A DNA stretch of 64,000 nt, taken from positions 2,046,001 through 2,110,000 of the forward strand of contig NZ_CP134400.1 in assembly GCF_002968285.2 (NCBI RefSeq). Direction: 5' to 3'. The notes below the pieces were generated by a model. The model saw only the letters and a list, made by a program, of their open reading frames with translations, ran no database searches and was not told the DNA's origin. The position numbers and the translations under genes are program-made. This stretch comes from Mycobacterium sp. ITM-2016-00318. GTDB taxonomy: Bacteria > Actinomycetota > Actinomycetes > Mycobacteriales > Mycobacteriaceae. Shown one piece after another: positions 30,315-39,019 of the stretch. Position 1 is the stretch's first letter, and every line of letters begins with the position of its first letter.

Positions 30315-31232
30315 ATGGCCGAGATCGAACTGATCGGAGTTCCGTTCGACGGCTACGGGCGACCGGGCAACCAGGCTCGGGCGGCGGTCGCTCTGCGTGA
30401 CGCCGGCCTGCTCGACGCCTTCGAACACCATCACGTCGCAGGACACGGTGATCTCGAGTTGCCCGCAGGCGACCCCGCCCGCGGTCCGACCAGCCTGGTC
30501 AACGAGGCGGCATTGCTGGCGATGACGCGGGCGCTCAACGAGCGCGTCGGATCGGCGGTGACGGCGGGCAGGTTGCCGATCGTCTACGGCGGCGACTGCT
30601 CAACACTGCTCGGCATCGTCACCGCACTGCGCGATCACGTCGGCGACGTCGGCCTCGTGTTCATCGACGGCCACGAGGACACCATGCCGCTCGATGTGTC
30701 CGAGGACGGTGAGGCGGCCAACACGGAACTCGGGCTGCTGCTCGGGCTGACGGGCCGCACGCTGGCGGGGGGACTCGGCGACCGGCTGCCTGCGCTGCGC
30801 CGTGACCGGCTCGTGGTGCTGGGCCCTCGCGACGACGCGTGGCGCCGGCAGTTCAACGTCGGCACGCTCGCCGACAACGGGGTCTGGGTGGCGCCGCTCG
30901 CCGAGGTCGCCGACGACCCCGCAGGCGCGGGACGCCGGGCCATCGAGCAGCTCGCCAGTCGGGTCGACCGGTGGTGGCTGCACATCGATCTCGACGTACT
31001 CGATCCGGTGGAGTTTCCCGCCCAGGGTGTGCCGGACTTTCCCGACGAGCCCGGCGGCCTCACCTGGGAGCAGCTCACCGACATGGTGATGGCGCTTTTC
31101 ACCACGTCGGCCTCGTGCATCGGCGGCAGCGTCGCGATCTACGACCCCGACCAGGATCCGGACTCAAGGGGCGCCGCGCAGATCGTCGCGTTCATCCGTA
31201 ACGTAGTGGCCCGCCCCACGATCAGTCGCTGA
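30315..31232 (+). CDS. Arginase/agmatinase family protein with altered metal ligand
   Basis: A 305-residue ureohydrolase-fold protein. Five of the six usual Mn-binding residues are present: Asp118, His120 and Asp122 in DGHED, and Asp225 and Asp227 in HIDLDVLDP. The sixth, normally His in GGDHS, is replaced by Cys95 (GGDCS). The N-terminal IGVPFDGYGRPGNQ resembles arginase. Family enzymes hydrolyse guanidino or related C-N bonds; the Cys substitution makes ordinary arginase activity uncertain. It lies in an operon with a 2-oxoacid dehydrogenase, a CoA-transferase-family protein and a thioesterase, 12 bases before the E1 gene. Confidence 0.8.
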   Translation: MAEIELIGVPFDGYGRPGNQARAAVALRDAGLLDAFEHHHVAGHGDLELPAGDPARGPTSLVNEAALLAMTRALNERVGSAVTAGRLPIVYGGDCSTLLGIVTALRDHVGDVGLVFIDGHEDTMPLDVSEDGEAANTELGLLLGLTGRTLAGGLGDRLPALRRDRLVVLGPRDDAWRRQFNVGTLADNGVWVAPLAEVADDPAGAGRRAIEQLASRVDRWWLHIDLDVLDPVEFPAQGVPDFPDEPGGLTWEQLTDMVMALFTTSASCIGGSVAIYDPDQDPDSRGAAQIVAFIRNVVARPTISR

Positions 31233-31244
31233 ACCAGGAGACCC

Positions 31245-33419
31245 GTGGCCGAACACATCGACGAGCACTTCACCGCTGCCGTCGCGGCGATGAACTCCTC
31301 GACGCGCCGAAGCCCGGATGACCAACCGGTGCGCGACGGGTCGTCGTTAACGGCGCGAGTCTGCCTGGCGCTGTTCGACGTTCAGGTGGTTAGTCGGCAT
31401 CTCGACCTGGCCGCGCGGTGGTTGCGTTCGCAGGGCAGGGGTTACTACACCATCGGGTCGTCCGGCCACGAGGGCAACGCCGCCGTCGCCGCCGCGCTGC
31501 GTCCCACCGACCCGGCGCTGCTGCACTACCGCTCAGGTGCCTTCTTCCTTGCGCGCGGCGTGCTGGTCGACGGGCGCGAGCCGCTTCGCGATGTGCTCCT
31601 CGGCCTGGTCGCGGCCACCGACGAACCGATCGGCGGCGGGCGGCACAAGGTGTTCGGCCGCCATGACCTCCACATCATCCCTCAGACGTCGACGATCGCC
31701 TCGCATCTGCCACGCGCGCTGGGGGTCGCGTTCTCGATCGCGCGGGCGAAGAAACTCGGTGTCGCCTGCGCGTGGCCCGACGACGCAGTGACGGTGTGCA
31801 GCTTCGGCGACGCGTCGGCGAACCACTCGACTGCGGTCGGGGCGATCAACGCTGCGCTGCACTCGGCGTACCAGGGCGTCCCGCTGCCCCTGTTGTTCGT
31901 GTGCGAGGACAACGGCATCGGCATCAGCGTCAAGACACCGCGCGGCTGGATCGAGCAGAGCTACCGAAACCGGGACGGTTTGGCGTATTTCGGCGCCGAC
32001 GGATGCGACCTGCCCGACGCGTTCGACGCCGCGACCGCGGCCGCCGACTGGGTGCGCACCCGTCGCCGCCCGGCGTTCCTGCATCTGCGCACGGTTCGGC
32101 TGATGGCCCACGCCGGCTCCGACTACGAACCGGCCTACCGCAGGCCCGACGAGATCGCCGCCGATTACGAACGGGACCCGTTGGTGCGCACCGCCGAACT
32201 GCTGGTGTCGGCGGGGGTGCTGACGCCCACCGAGGCGATCGAGCGCTACGAGGCCAAACGCGCCGAGGTGATGGCGGTGGCCGCCGATGTCGCCGACTCA
32301 GCACAGCTCGACAGTGCGGAGGCGGTGATGGCACCACTGGCGCTCGGTGCGGCAGACGTGGCAGGTGCGGCGCCCGCTTCGCTGGCCGCGTCGGTGCGGG
32401 CGGGTGATCCCGACGCACCGATGACCGTCGCGATCGGGATCAACCGCGCGCTCGCCGACATCCTCGACCGCCATCCCGAGGCGATCGTCTTCGGCGAGGA
32501 CGTCGCACGCAAAGGCGGCGTCTACGGGGTCACCCGCGGCCTGCTCAACCGGACCAGTTCGGCGAGGGTGTTCGACACGCTGTTGGACGAACAGTCGATT
32601 CTGGGCTTGGCGCTCGGCGCAGGCGTTTCCGGACTGCTGCCGATACCGGAGATCCAGTACCTCGCCTATTTGCACAACGCGGCGGACCAGATTCGCGGCG
32701 AGGGCGCGACGCTGCAGTTCTTCTCCAATCGGCAGTACCGCAACCCGATGGTCGTGCGGGTGGCGGGTTACGGCTACCAGAAGGGATTCGGCGGGCACTT
32801 CCACAACGACAATTCGATCGCCGCCATCCGCGACATTCCCGGCGTGGTGATCGCGTCACCCGCGCGTCCCGACGACGCGGCGGCGATGCTGCACACCTGT
32901 GCCGCCGCCGCGAAGACAGCAGGCGCGGTGTGCATCTTCCTCGAGCCCATCGCGCTGTACCACACCCGCGACCTTCACTGCGACGGCGACGAGCAGTGGC
33001 TCGCGGGCTATCCCGCCGCGGGGGTGGTCGTGGGCAGAGCTCGAACCTACGGCGAGGGAACGGATTTGACGATCCTCACCTTCGCCAACGGTTTGCGGAT
33101 GAGCCTGCGCGTCGCGCGACGACTCGAGGCGCGTGGCATCGCGGCCCGCGTCGTCGATCTGCGGTGGCTGGCGCCTCTGCCCGCCGTGGACATGCTGCGC
33201 GAGGCGAACGTCACCGGTAAGACGCTGATCGTCGACGAAACCCGGCAGACCGGGGGAGTCGGCGAGGGCGTCATCGCCACGCTGCTCGAGCACGGCTATA
33301 CCGGAGAGCTGGCCCGGGTCGCCAGCGCGGACAGCTTCATTCCGCTCGGCGACGCGGCGCTCGAGGTGCTGCTGTCCGAGGAGACCATCGAGGCGGCGGC
33401 GGTCAAACTGGCAGGCTGA
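31245..33419 (+). CDS. 2-oxoacid dehydrogenase E1, fused alpha and beta subunits
   Basis: A 724-residue thiamine-diphosphate enzyme. The alpha-like half (1-385) carries the ThDP motif from GDAS at 188 to EDN at 221-223. The beta-like half begins near 395 (MTVAIGINRALADIL) with GEDVARKGGVYGVTRGL and DEQSILGLALG, and ends with a transketolase C-terminal domain (LRVARRLEARGIAARVVDLRWLAP). Fusion of the two subunits is known in a minority of branched-chain or related E1 enzymes. No E2 or E3 gene lies nearby. AGGAG precedes the GTG start. Likely reaction: decarboxylation of a branched or substituted 2-oxoacid. Confidence 0.85.
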   Translation: MAEHIDEHFTAAVAAMNSSTRRSPDDQPVRDGSSLTARVCLALFDVQVVSRHLDLAARWLRSQGRGYYTIGSSGHEGNAAVAAALRPTDPALLHYRSGAFFLARGVLVDGREPLRDVLLGLVAATDEPIGGGRHKVFGRHDLHIIPQTSTIASHLPRALGVAFSIARAKKLGVACAWPDDAVTVCSFGDASANHSTAVGAINAALHSAYQGVPLPLLFVCEDNGIGISVKTPRGWIEQSYRNRDGLAYFGADGCDLPDAFDAATAAADWVRTRRRPAFLHLRTVRLMAHAGSDYEPAYRRPDEIAADYERDPLVRTAELLVSAGVLTPTEAIERYEAKRAEVMAVAADVADSAQLDSAEAVMAPLALGAADVAGAAPASLAASVRAGDPDAPMTVAIGINRALADILDRHPEAIVFGEDVARKGGVYGVTRGLLNRTSSARVFDTLLDEQSILGLALGAGVSGLLPIPEIQYLAYLHNAADQIRGEGATLQFFSNRQYRNPMVVRVAGYGYQKGFGGHFHNDNSIAAIRDIPGVVIASPARPDDAAAMLHTCAAAAKTAGAVCIFLEPIALYHTRDLHCDGDEQWLAGYPAAGVVVGRARTYGEGTDLTILTFANGLRMSLRVARRLEARGIAARVVDLRWLAPLPAVDMLREANVTGKTLIVDETRQTGGVGEGVIATLLEHGYTGELARVASADSFIPLGDAALEVLLSEETIEAAAVKLAG

Positions 33420-33461
33420 GCAACCCGAGGGCGTCGGTATCACGCTTGATAGCTTGAGCCG

Positions 33462-34667
33462 GTGACTGATGTCCCGAGCGCCGCGCAACCCCTGTCCGGA
33501 GTGCGGATCGTCGAGATCTCCAGCTTCGTCGCAGTGCCGTTGGCAGGCATGACCCTCGGTCAGCTCGGCGCGGAGGTGGTGCGGGTCGACCCGATCGGCG
33601 GGGCCGCCGACTACCACCGCTGGCCGGTCACCGACGAGGGCACCAGCATCTACTGGGCAGGGCTCAACAAGGGCAAGCGGTCGGTTGCCGCCGACTTCCG
33701 GTCGCCGGAGGGACAGGAGCTCGTGCAGCGGCTGATCGCCGACGCCGGGGTGCTGATCACGAATGTCGCGGGACGCGAATGGCATTCCTACGACACGCTC
33801 ACCGAGCTGCGACCCGACCTGATCCACGTCGAGGTGTCGGGGCGGACCGACGGAGGCACTGGCGTGGACTACACCGTCAACGCCGGCGTGGGATTCCCCT
33901 TGGTGACCGGACCTGCCGACCTCGCTACTCCCGTCAACCACGTGCTGCCCGCCTGGGACGTGTCATGCGGTCTGTATGCGGCGCTGTCGGTGGTGACTGC
34001 GCTACGACACCGCGACACCACAGGACGCGGCCAGCGGATCTCCATTCCGCTCGAGAACGTCGCGCTGGCGACGGCGGGCAACCTCGGCTTCCTCACCGAG
34101 GTGATGGTGAACGGCGAGACGCGGCAACGGATCGGCAATTCGATATACGGTCAGTACGGTCAGGAGTTCGCCAGCGGCGACGGAACGTCGTTCATGGTCG
34201 TCGCGCTCACCCGGCGGCACTTCCGGGACCTCACCGAACTCACCGGAACGACGAATGCCGTTGCCGCGTTGGAAGAATCACTCGGCGCCGACTTCACCGA
34301 CGAAGGTGACCGGTACCGGCACCGCGACGCGCTGAGCGGACTGTTCGCCGAGTGGTTCGCCGCGCACCCGGCCGCCGACGTCGCCGACGCGCTGTCGGCG
34401 TCGTCGGTTCTCTGGGAGCGCTACCGCACCTTCGCCGAGGTGGCCGTCGACGAGCGGGTGACGGCCAATCCGTTGTTCACCCGGCTCGACCAGCCTCGCA
34501 TAGGCGAATACCTCGCACCGGGCCTGCCGGTGGCGATCGACGGTGTTTACGCTCCCGCGGTCGCCGCGCCTGAGCTCGGCGCGGACACCACGGAGGTGCT
34601 CGCCGAGTGGCTGGGGCTCGGCGCGGGTGACGTCGAGGCAATCAAAGAATCGGGGACCGTCCGGTGA
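33462..34667 (+). CDS. Class III CoA-transferase family protein, 2-methylfumaryl-CoA isomerase (Mct)-like
   Basis: A 401-residue CaiB/BaiF-fold protein. Recognisable blocks are VPLAGMTLGQLGAEVVRVDP, GGAADYHRWPVT, YWAGLNKGKRSVAADFRSPEG, DGGTGVDYTVNAGVGFPLVTG and VNHVLPAWDV. From memory these match the mesaconyl-CoA C1-C4 CoA transferase (Mct) of the 3-hydroxypropionate bicycle more closely than formyl-CoA transferases. The candidate catalytic Asp is in GVDYTVN. Mct moves CoA within C5 mesaconate; the substrate here is inferred to be a related methyl-branched diacid. The stop overlaps the tesB-like start (GTGA). Confidence 0.75.
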   Translation: MTDVPSAAQPLSGVRIVEISSFVAVPLAGMTLGQLGAEVVRVDPIGGAADYHRWPVTDEGTSIYWAGLNKGKRSVAADFRSPEGQELVQRLIADAGVLITNVAGREWHSYDTLTELRPDLIHVEVSGRTDGGTGVDYTVNAGVGFPLVTGPADLATPVNHVLPAWDVSCGLYAALSVVTALRHRDTTGRGQRISIPLENVALATAGNLGFLTEVMVNGETRQRIGNSIYGQYGQEFASGDGTSFMVVALTRRHFRDLTELTGTTNAVAALEESLGADFTDEGDRYRHRDALSGLFAEWFAAHPAADVADALSASSVLWERYRTFAEVAVDERVTANPLFTRLDQPRIGEYLAPGLPVAIDGVYAPAVAAPELGADTTEVLAEWLGLGAGDVEAIKESGTVR

Positions 34668-35479
34668 GCCGGCTGCTTCGACTACTGGAGCTTCACCGTG
34701 GTCCCGACGACGGCACGTGGGTCGGACCGGCCAGCGGCCCGGAAGGCAAGCGCTCCTTCGGCGGTCAGTTCGTCGCGCAGAGCCTGGCCGCCGCCTGCCG
34801 CACCGTCGGATCGGACCGCTCGCCGACCAACATGCACCTTCAGTTCCTGCGCGGTGGGCAGGCAGGCGATCCCGTCGAGTACACGGTCACACCGGTGTTC
34901 GACGGACGGACCGCGGCGGCCCGCCGGATCGACTGCCGCCAGGATGGGCGGCTGCTGACGACGTCGTCGGTGTCCTTCGCGGTGGACCTTGCCGGACCCG
35001 AGCACGGCCGTCGGGATGTCATGCCGGGCGATCCGGATGCGCTGCCGAGGACCGGGCCTGCCGGGCCCGCGCCGTCGATGCCGCTCGACGAGCTGGACAT
35101 CAGGATCGCCGACGACAACAGCGGCCACGAGTTCGTACGGCGGTTCTGGTGGCGGGCAACGGTTCCCATCCCCGACGAGCCGCTCATTCACACGCTGGTC
35201 GCGGTCTATGTCACCGACGTGTACATGATCGACCCCGCGCTGGCTGTGCACGGTCATTCGATGCAGGCAAGGACTCACCGCAGCGGCACCACCGATTCGT
35301 CCATCTGGTTTCACCAGCCGGTGCGCGCCGACGAGTGGAACCTGCTGGAGACCAGGTCGCCTGCCGCCGCGCGTGGACGCGGTGTCGTGACGGGCAGCCT
35401 TGTTCGCGCCGACGGGGTCGTCGCTGCGACGCTGGTTCAGGAAGGGCTCATCGCAGAGCGGGAACCGAAGCCGCAGTAG
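34664..35479 (+). CDS. Acyl-CoA thioesterase II (TesB-like)
   Basis: A 271-residue double hot-dog thioesterase releasing free acids from acyl-CoA. The N-terminal hot-dog shows FGGQFVAQSLAAACRTV and the typical LQFLRGGQAGDPVEY; the second has HGHSM, SSIWFHQPVRADEWNLLE and the terminal ATLVQEGLI, in which the Gln of the D-T-Q active site normally lies. Last gene of the operon; translationally coupled to the Mct-like gene. The 3' end overlaps the convergent adenylation/acyltransferase gene by 32 bp. Confidence 0.9.
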   Translation: MSRLLRLLELHRGPDDGTWVGPASGPEGKRSFGGQFVAQSLAAACRTVGSDRSPTNMHLQFLRGGQAGDPVEYTVTPVFDGRTAAARRIDCRQDGRLLTTSSVSFAVDLAGPEHGRRDVMPGDPDALPRTGPAGPAPSMPLDELDIRIADDNSGHEFVRRFWWRATVPIPDEPLIHTLVAVYVTDVYMIDPALAVHGHSMQARTHRSGTTDSSIWFHQPVRADEWNLLETRSPAAARGRGVVTGSLVRADGVVAATLVQEGLIAEREPKPQ

Positions 35480-37946
35480 CGGCGCCCCGGCTGCGCTCGC
35501 GGATGCGGGTGCGCGTCGCGTTGACCAGTCGGGTGATCAACACCCCAACGACGATCGCGCCGATGACGCCGAGCAGCGGATGGGCATCGAACAACGGGTA
35601 GATCTGGTAGTGCGTCAGGTAGGTGTACAGCGATGCCTCCGCGACGGTTCCCGCCACGGCCGTGCACCATGCCGGGCAGCGGATCGCGGGTAGCCAGATC
35701 AGCAGCAGGAAACCCGCCAGCACCAGCATCTCGCGGTGCGTGTTCTCGAAATAGCCGTACATACTAACGATCAGCACCACCGTCACCAGCAGCCGTTGCC
35801 ACACCGTCGACGACTTCGCCGCCACCCAGCCCACCGCGAAGAACCAGAAGGCCAGGATCGTGAACCACGCCTCGCGACCGAAGTGCAGGCTCAACAGGTC
35901 GTAGCGCACCGCCAGCCCGAAGGCGAGGAAGGCGGCGGCGAAAGCGAACGGCCGTCGACGTTCCAGCCGGTCGGCGGCGGGTAGCCAGACGACAAGGGTC
36001 AGCGCCAGCAGGATCCACACCAGCACCTCGATGAACCACAGGCGGCCTGCGGTCATGCTGTCGTCGGGGCCGAAGAACTTCTCGACCAGGAGCAGATTCG
36101 TCCAGTGGTAGTCGTCGGTGATGACCAGCGCAAGCGCGATCCAGATCGCCGAGGGCACGATGATCCACGTCATCGTCTTGCGTAGGTGTCGGACACGATT
36201 TGCACGAGGAACGGGCGTCAGGCAGAACCGGCCGAAGTTGTAGCCCGCGATCCCCAGCAGGAGGTGCGCGCCGCCCCACATCTCGTAGAGCGTGGCGTGG
36301 GAGCCGACGATCAGCACGATCGCCGCCGCGCGCAGCGCGACGCTGGTTTCCAGCGTCGCGCCGAGCCACGGCCACGACCGGCGGCTCGGCGGTGAGGTGC
36401 GCTCAAGCTCGGCAAGTGGCCGTCGCTGCCAATCCGACGGGAGCCTGCCGAGAGCCCGCTCCAGCCGAACCGACATCGCCACGTAGGACAGGGAATTTCC
36501 GCCGAGGTCGACGAAGCTCTGCTCGGGGCGGATCGTGCCGGCATCGATCTGCAGCACGTCGGCGAACAACGCGCGCAGGTCGCCGGAGGACTTTGCGGTC
36601 TCGCCCGTTCGGTGAGCCTCGTCTCGGATGGCTTGGTAGTCCGGTTTACCCGACGGCAGCAGCGGCAGTTCGGCCATGGAGATCACCCGAACGGCGGTCG
36701 CAGGCAGTCCGGATGCAGCCACCGTAATGCGTTGCACGGCAGCACTCTCACCGCTGACGGCCGCGATCACCAGGCGCTCGTCGTCGTCGACGCAGAACGC
36801 CGTCACGCCTTCTTCGCGCAGCGCGGCCTCCACCCGCTGCAGGTCGATCCGCAATCCGTAGAGCTTGACGAAGCGGCTGCTTCGGCCGATCACCTCGTAG
36901 AGCCCGTCCGGCGCGCGTCGAGCGACGTCGCCGGTGCGCAGCGTGTCGACCGTCTTGCCGAGCGCCAGGTCTGCCGGGCTGTGCGCGTAGCCCATCATGA
37001 CGTTCGGACCCTGGTACACCAGCTCGCCGACGTTTGGTTCGGACCACCCGTCCAGCGGTTCGAGTGAGAATGAGCCGCCGGCGATGGGGCGCCCGATGAA
37101 GGCGGGCTGTGACTCAGCGAGTTCCGGTGGCAGATAGGCCATTCTGGCGGTAGCTTCGGTCGCGCCGTACATGACGAACAGTTGCCAGCCGTTGTTTCGC
37201 CCGAGGGCCGCGAAGCTGCGCACGCGTTCGGGTGGCAGCCTGCCACCGGCCTGGGTGACGTAACGGAGGTCGGGTAGATCGGTGCCGTCGAAGCCGATCC
37301 GGTCGAGCATCTCGAACGTGTAGGGCACGCCGGCGAACGAGGTGCCGTGGTGCTCGCGAAAAACCGACCAGAAGTCGTCGTCGACGACCGAGCGATCGGT
37401 CACGATGAGGCCGGCGCCGCGGATCAGATGACTGTGGACCACAGACAGGCCGTAGCAGTACGACATCGGGAGCGTCGTTGCAGCTCTGTCGATTTCGCTG
37501 ATGTCCAGAAACTCGGCGATCGACTCGGCGTTGGCCACCAGGTTACGGCGCGACAACCTGACCAGTTTCGGCGAGCCGGTGCTGCCCGAGGTCGACAGCA
37601 GCAGCGCCAGGTCAGGGTGCAACCGGTGCGCAGTGCCGTGCCGCCGCTCGTGGAAGCCGCCGCTGTCGACGATGACGTCGGGGTCATAGGCCTGCAGCAC
37701 GGCAGAATGACTGCGGCCGGGAGAAATCGGAAGCACCACGTGATCGCCCGCGAGCGCACCGAGATAGTGCACCAACGTGGTCAGGTCGTTGCGGGTTTCG
37801 ACCATGACCAGCCTGCGGGTCGGACCCAGCATGGCTGCGATGTCAGCCGCCCGGTCGGCGAGTTCACGGTAAGTCAGCGAAGTGGCGTCGGTCAGCACAG
37901 CGACCCCGTCGCCGTGGCTGCGCAGATGGTCGACGAGCAGTGTCAT
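35448..37946 (-). CDS. Adenylation-carrier-acyltransferase 3 membrane fusion protein
   Basis: An 832-residue three-domain protein. Residues 1-450 are an adenylate-forming domain: P-loop STSGSTGSPK (118-127), YGATEATARM, RTGDVARRAPDG, KLYGLRIDLQRVEAAL and the catalytic Lys in LPSGKPDY. A carrier domain follows with DLGGNSLS, the serine near 485 being the phosphopantetheine site. From about 535 to the end is a polytopic membrane domain of acyltransferase-3 type, with the N-terminal LRAAAIVLIVGSHA (candidate catalytic His) and LWFIEVLVWILL. The A domain lacks the FDxS alpha-amino-acid anchor, so a simple carboxylic acid is the likelier substrate. The ATG at 37946 overlaps the ABC ATPase stop (ATGA). 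Confidence 0.85.
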   Translation of the reverse strand: MTLLVDHLRSHGDGVAVLTDATSLTYRELADRAADIAAMLGPTRRLVMVETRNDLTTLVHYLGALAGDHVVLPISPGRSHSAVLQAYDPDVIVDSGGFHERRHGTAHRLHPDLALLLSTSGSTGSPKLVRLSRRNLVANAESIAEFLDISEIDRAATTLPMSYCYGLSVVHSHLIRGAGLIVTDRSVVDDDFWSVFREHHGTSFAGVPYTFEMLDRIGFDGTDLPDLRYVTQAGGRLPPERVRSFAALGRNNGWQLFVMYGATEATARMAYLPPELAESQPAFIGRPIAGGSFSLEPLDGWSEPNVGELVYQGPNVMMGYAHSPADLALGKTVDTLRTGDVARRAPDGLYEVIGRSSRFVKLYGLRIDLQRVEAALREEGVTAFCVDDDERLVIAAVSGESAAVQRITVAASGLPATAVRVISMAELPLLPSGKPDYQAIRDEAHRTGETAKSSGDLRALFADVLQIDAGTIRPEQSFVDLGGNSLSYVAMSVRLERALGRLPSDWQRRPLAELERTSPPSRRSWPWLGATLETSVALRAAAIVLIVGSHATLYEMWGGAHLLLGIAGYNFGRFCLTPVPRANRVRHLRKTMTWIIVPSAIWIALALVITDDYHWTNLLLVEKFFGPDDSMTAGRLWFIEVLVWILLALTLVVWLPAADRLERRRPFAFAAAFLAFGLAVRYDLLSLHFGREAWFTILAFWFFAVGWVAAKSSTVWQRLLVTVVLIVSMYGYFENTHREMLVLAGFLLLIWLPAIRCPAWCTAVAGTVAEASLYTYLTHYQIYPLFDAHPLLGVIGAIVVGVLITRLVNATRTRIRERSRGAATAASVPALR

Positions 37947-39019
37947 CTCAGCACGACCCCGTTGCCGATCACGTCGATTCGCACTTTGGCGTCGATCGGC
38001 GGCGGGTCGAGGCTGTGCTGCCGCACGATGATCGGTGCGATGTCGTCCGCGGGGTCGATCGTCAGGAGCACGTCGTGGCCGAGAAACTCGGTGGCCACCA
38101 CCGTGCCGATGCCGTTGTCGGCTTCCTGTCCTTTGCTGCTCACGTGCGCGGCGCTGTCGGAGATGACCGTCGCCACAAGCTGTTCGGGCCGAAGCGCAAG
38201 CGTGGCGGGCCCGTCGCCGAGCGAGGTCTGCACAGGCACCCCGCCCAGCGCGCAGTGGGCGAAACCGGAGGAGACGGTGCACGGCAGGGCGATGCAGTCG
38301 CCGAGGAACTCGGCGGTGAAGCGGTCGTTGGGCCGGCGGTAGACCTCCTGCGGGGCGCCGACCTGGGTGAAACGTCCGTCGCGCATGACCGCTATCTGGT
38401 CGGCGATCGACAGCGCCTCCTCCTGGTCATGCGTCACCAGCAGCGTCGTCACCCCGGCCTCGGCCAGCAATCGGGCGACCGCTTTGCGGGTCGACGCGCG
38501 CAGTCCGGTGTCCAGCGCGCTGAACGGTTCGTCGAGGAGCATCAGCACCGGCTTGCGCGCCAACGCACGGGCGAGCGCCACGCGCTGCTGCTGACCACCT
38601 GACAACTCATGCGGCTTGCGCGACGCGTATGAGGCGTCAAGGGAGACGGTTTCGAGCAGTTCGGCCACCCGATTGCGAACCTCGCGACTGCGGGCCGAGC
38701 CCGCCAGCCCGTACGCCACGTTCTGTCCGACGGTCAGATGGGGAAACAGCGCACCGTCCTGCGCGACGTAACCGACGCTGCGGCGGTGGGACGCGACCGA
38801 CCGATCGGGGGCTGCCACTTGGCGGTCGGAGATGGTGACCGTTCCGGCGTCGGGGGTCTCGAATCCGGCGACCAGCCGCAGCAGCGTTGTCTTGCCGCAG
38901 CCCGACGATCCGACCACGGCGGTCGTGCTGCCCGCTTCCACATGCAGGTCGATGTGGTCGAGCACCGTGTTGCCGTTGAACGACTTCGCCAGTCCGCGGA
39001 TATCGAGCATGGTGGTCAC
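37943..39019 (-). CDS. fbpC: Ferric iron ABC transporter ATPase (FbpC-like)
   Basis: A 358-residue ABC ATPase of the CUT/Fbp type powering ferric iron uptake. Walker A GSSGCGKT is at 37-44, the signature LSGGQ at 139-143, Walker B LMLLDEP near 159-165, and the switch His in VTHDQEEAL. A C-terminal regulatory beta domain of about 110 residues follows, ending RIDVIGNGVVLR. The GTG start at 39019 overlaps the permease stop (GTGA), and its own stop overlaps the next gene (ATGA), so all are coupled. The metal is inferred from the binding protein and the iron box. Confidence 0.9.
   Translation of the reverse strand: MTTMLDIRGLAKSFNGNTVLDHIDLHVEAGSTTAVVGSSGCGKTTLLRLVAGFETPDAGTVTISDRQVAAPDRSVASHRRSVGYVAQDGALFPHLTVGQNVAYGLAGSARSREVRNRVAELLETVSLDASYASRKPHELSGGQQQRVALARALARKPVLMLLDEPFSALDTGLRASTRKAVARLLAEAGVTTLLVTHDQEEALSIADQIAVMRDGRFTQVGAPQEVYRRPNDRFTAEFLGDCIALPCTVSSGFAHCALGGVPVQTSLGDGPATLALRPEQLVATVISDSAAHVSSKGQEADNGIGTVVATEFLGHDVLLTIDPADDIAPIIVRQHSLDPPPIDAKVRIDVIGNGVVLR

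Noticed and set aside
35487-35515. Premature end or frameshift of the acyltransferase C-terminus
   Set aside because: The frame is continuous to the stop at 35448 and the overlap with tesB is a simple convergent 3' overlap of 32 bp.
37947-38282. N-terminal extension of the adenylation/acyltransferase gene by 112 codons
   Set aside because: The extension is Arg/His/Ala-rich, lies out of frame within fbpC and has no family similarity; ATG 37946 overlaps the fbpC stop as ATGA.
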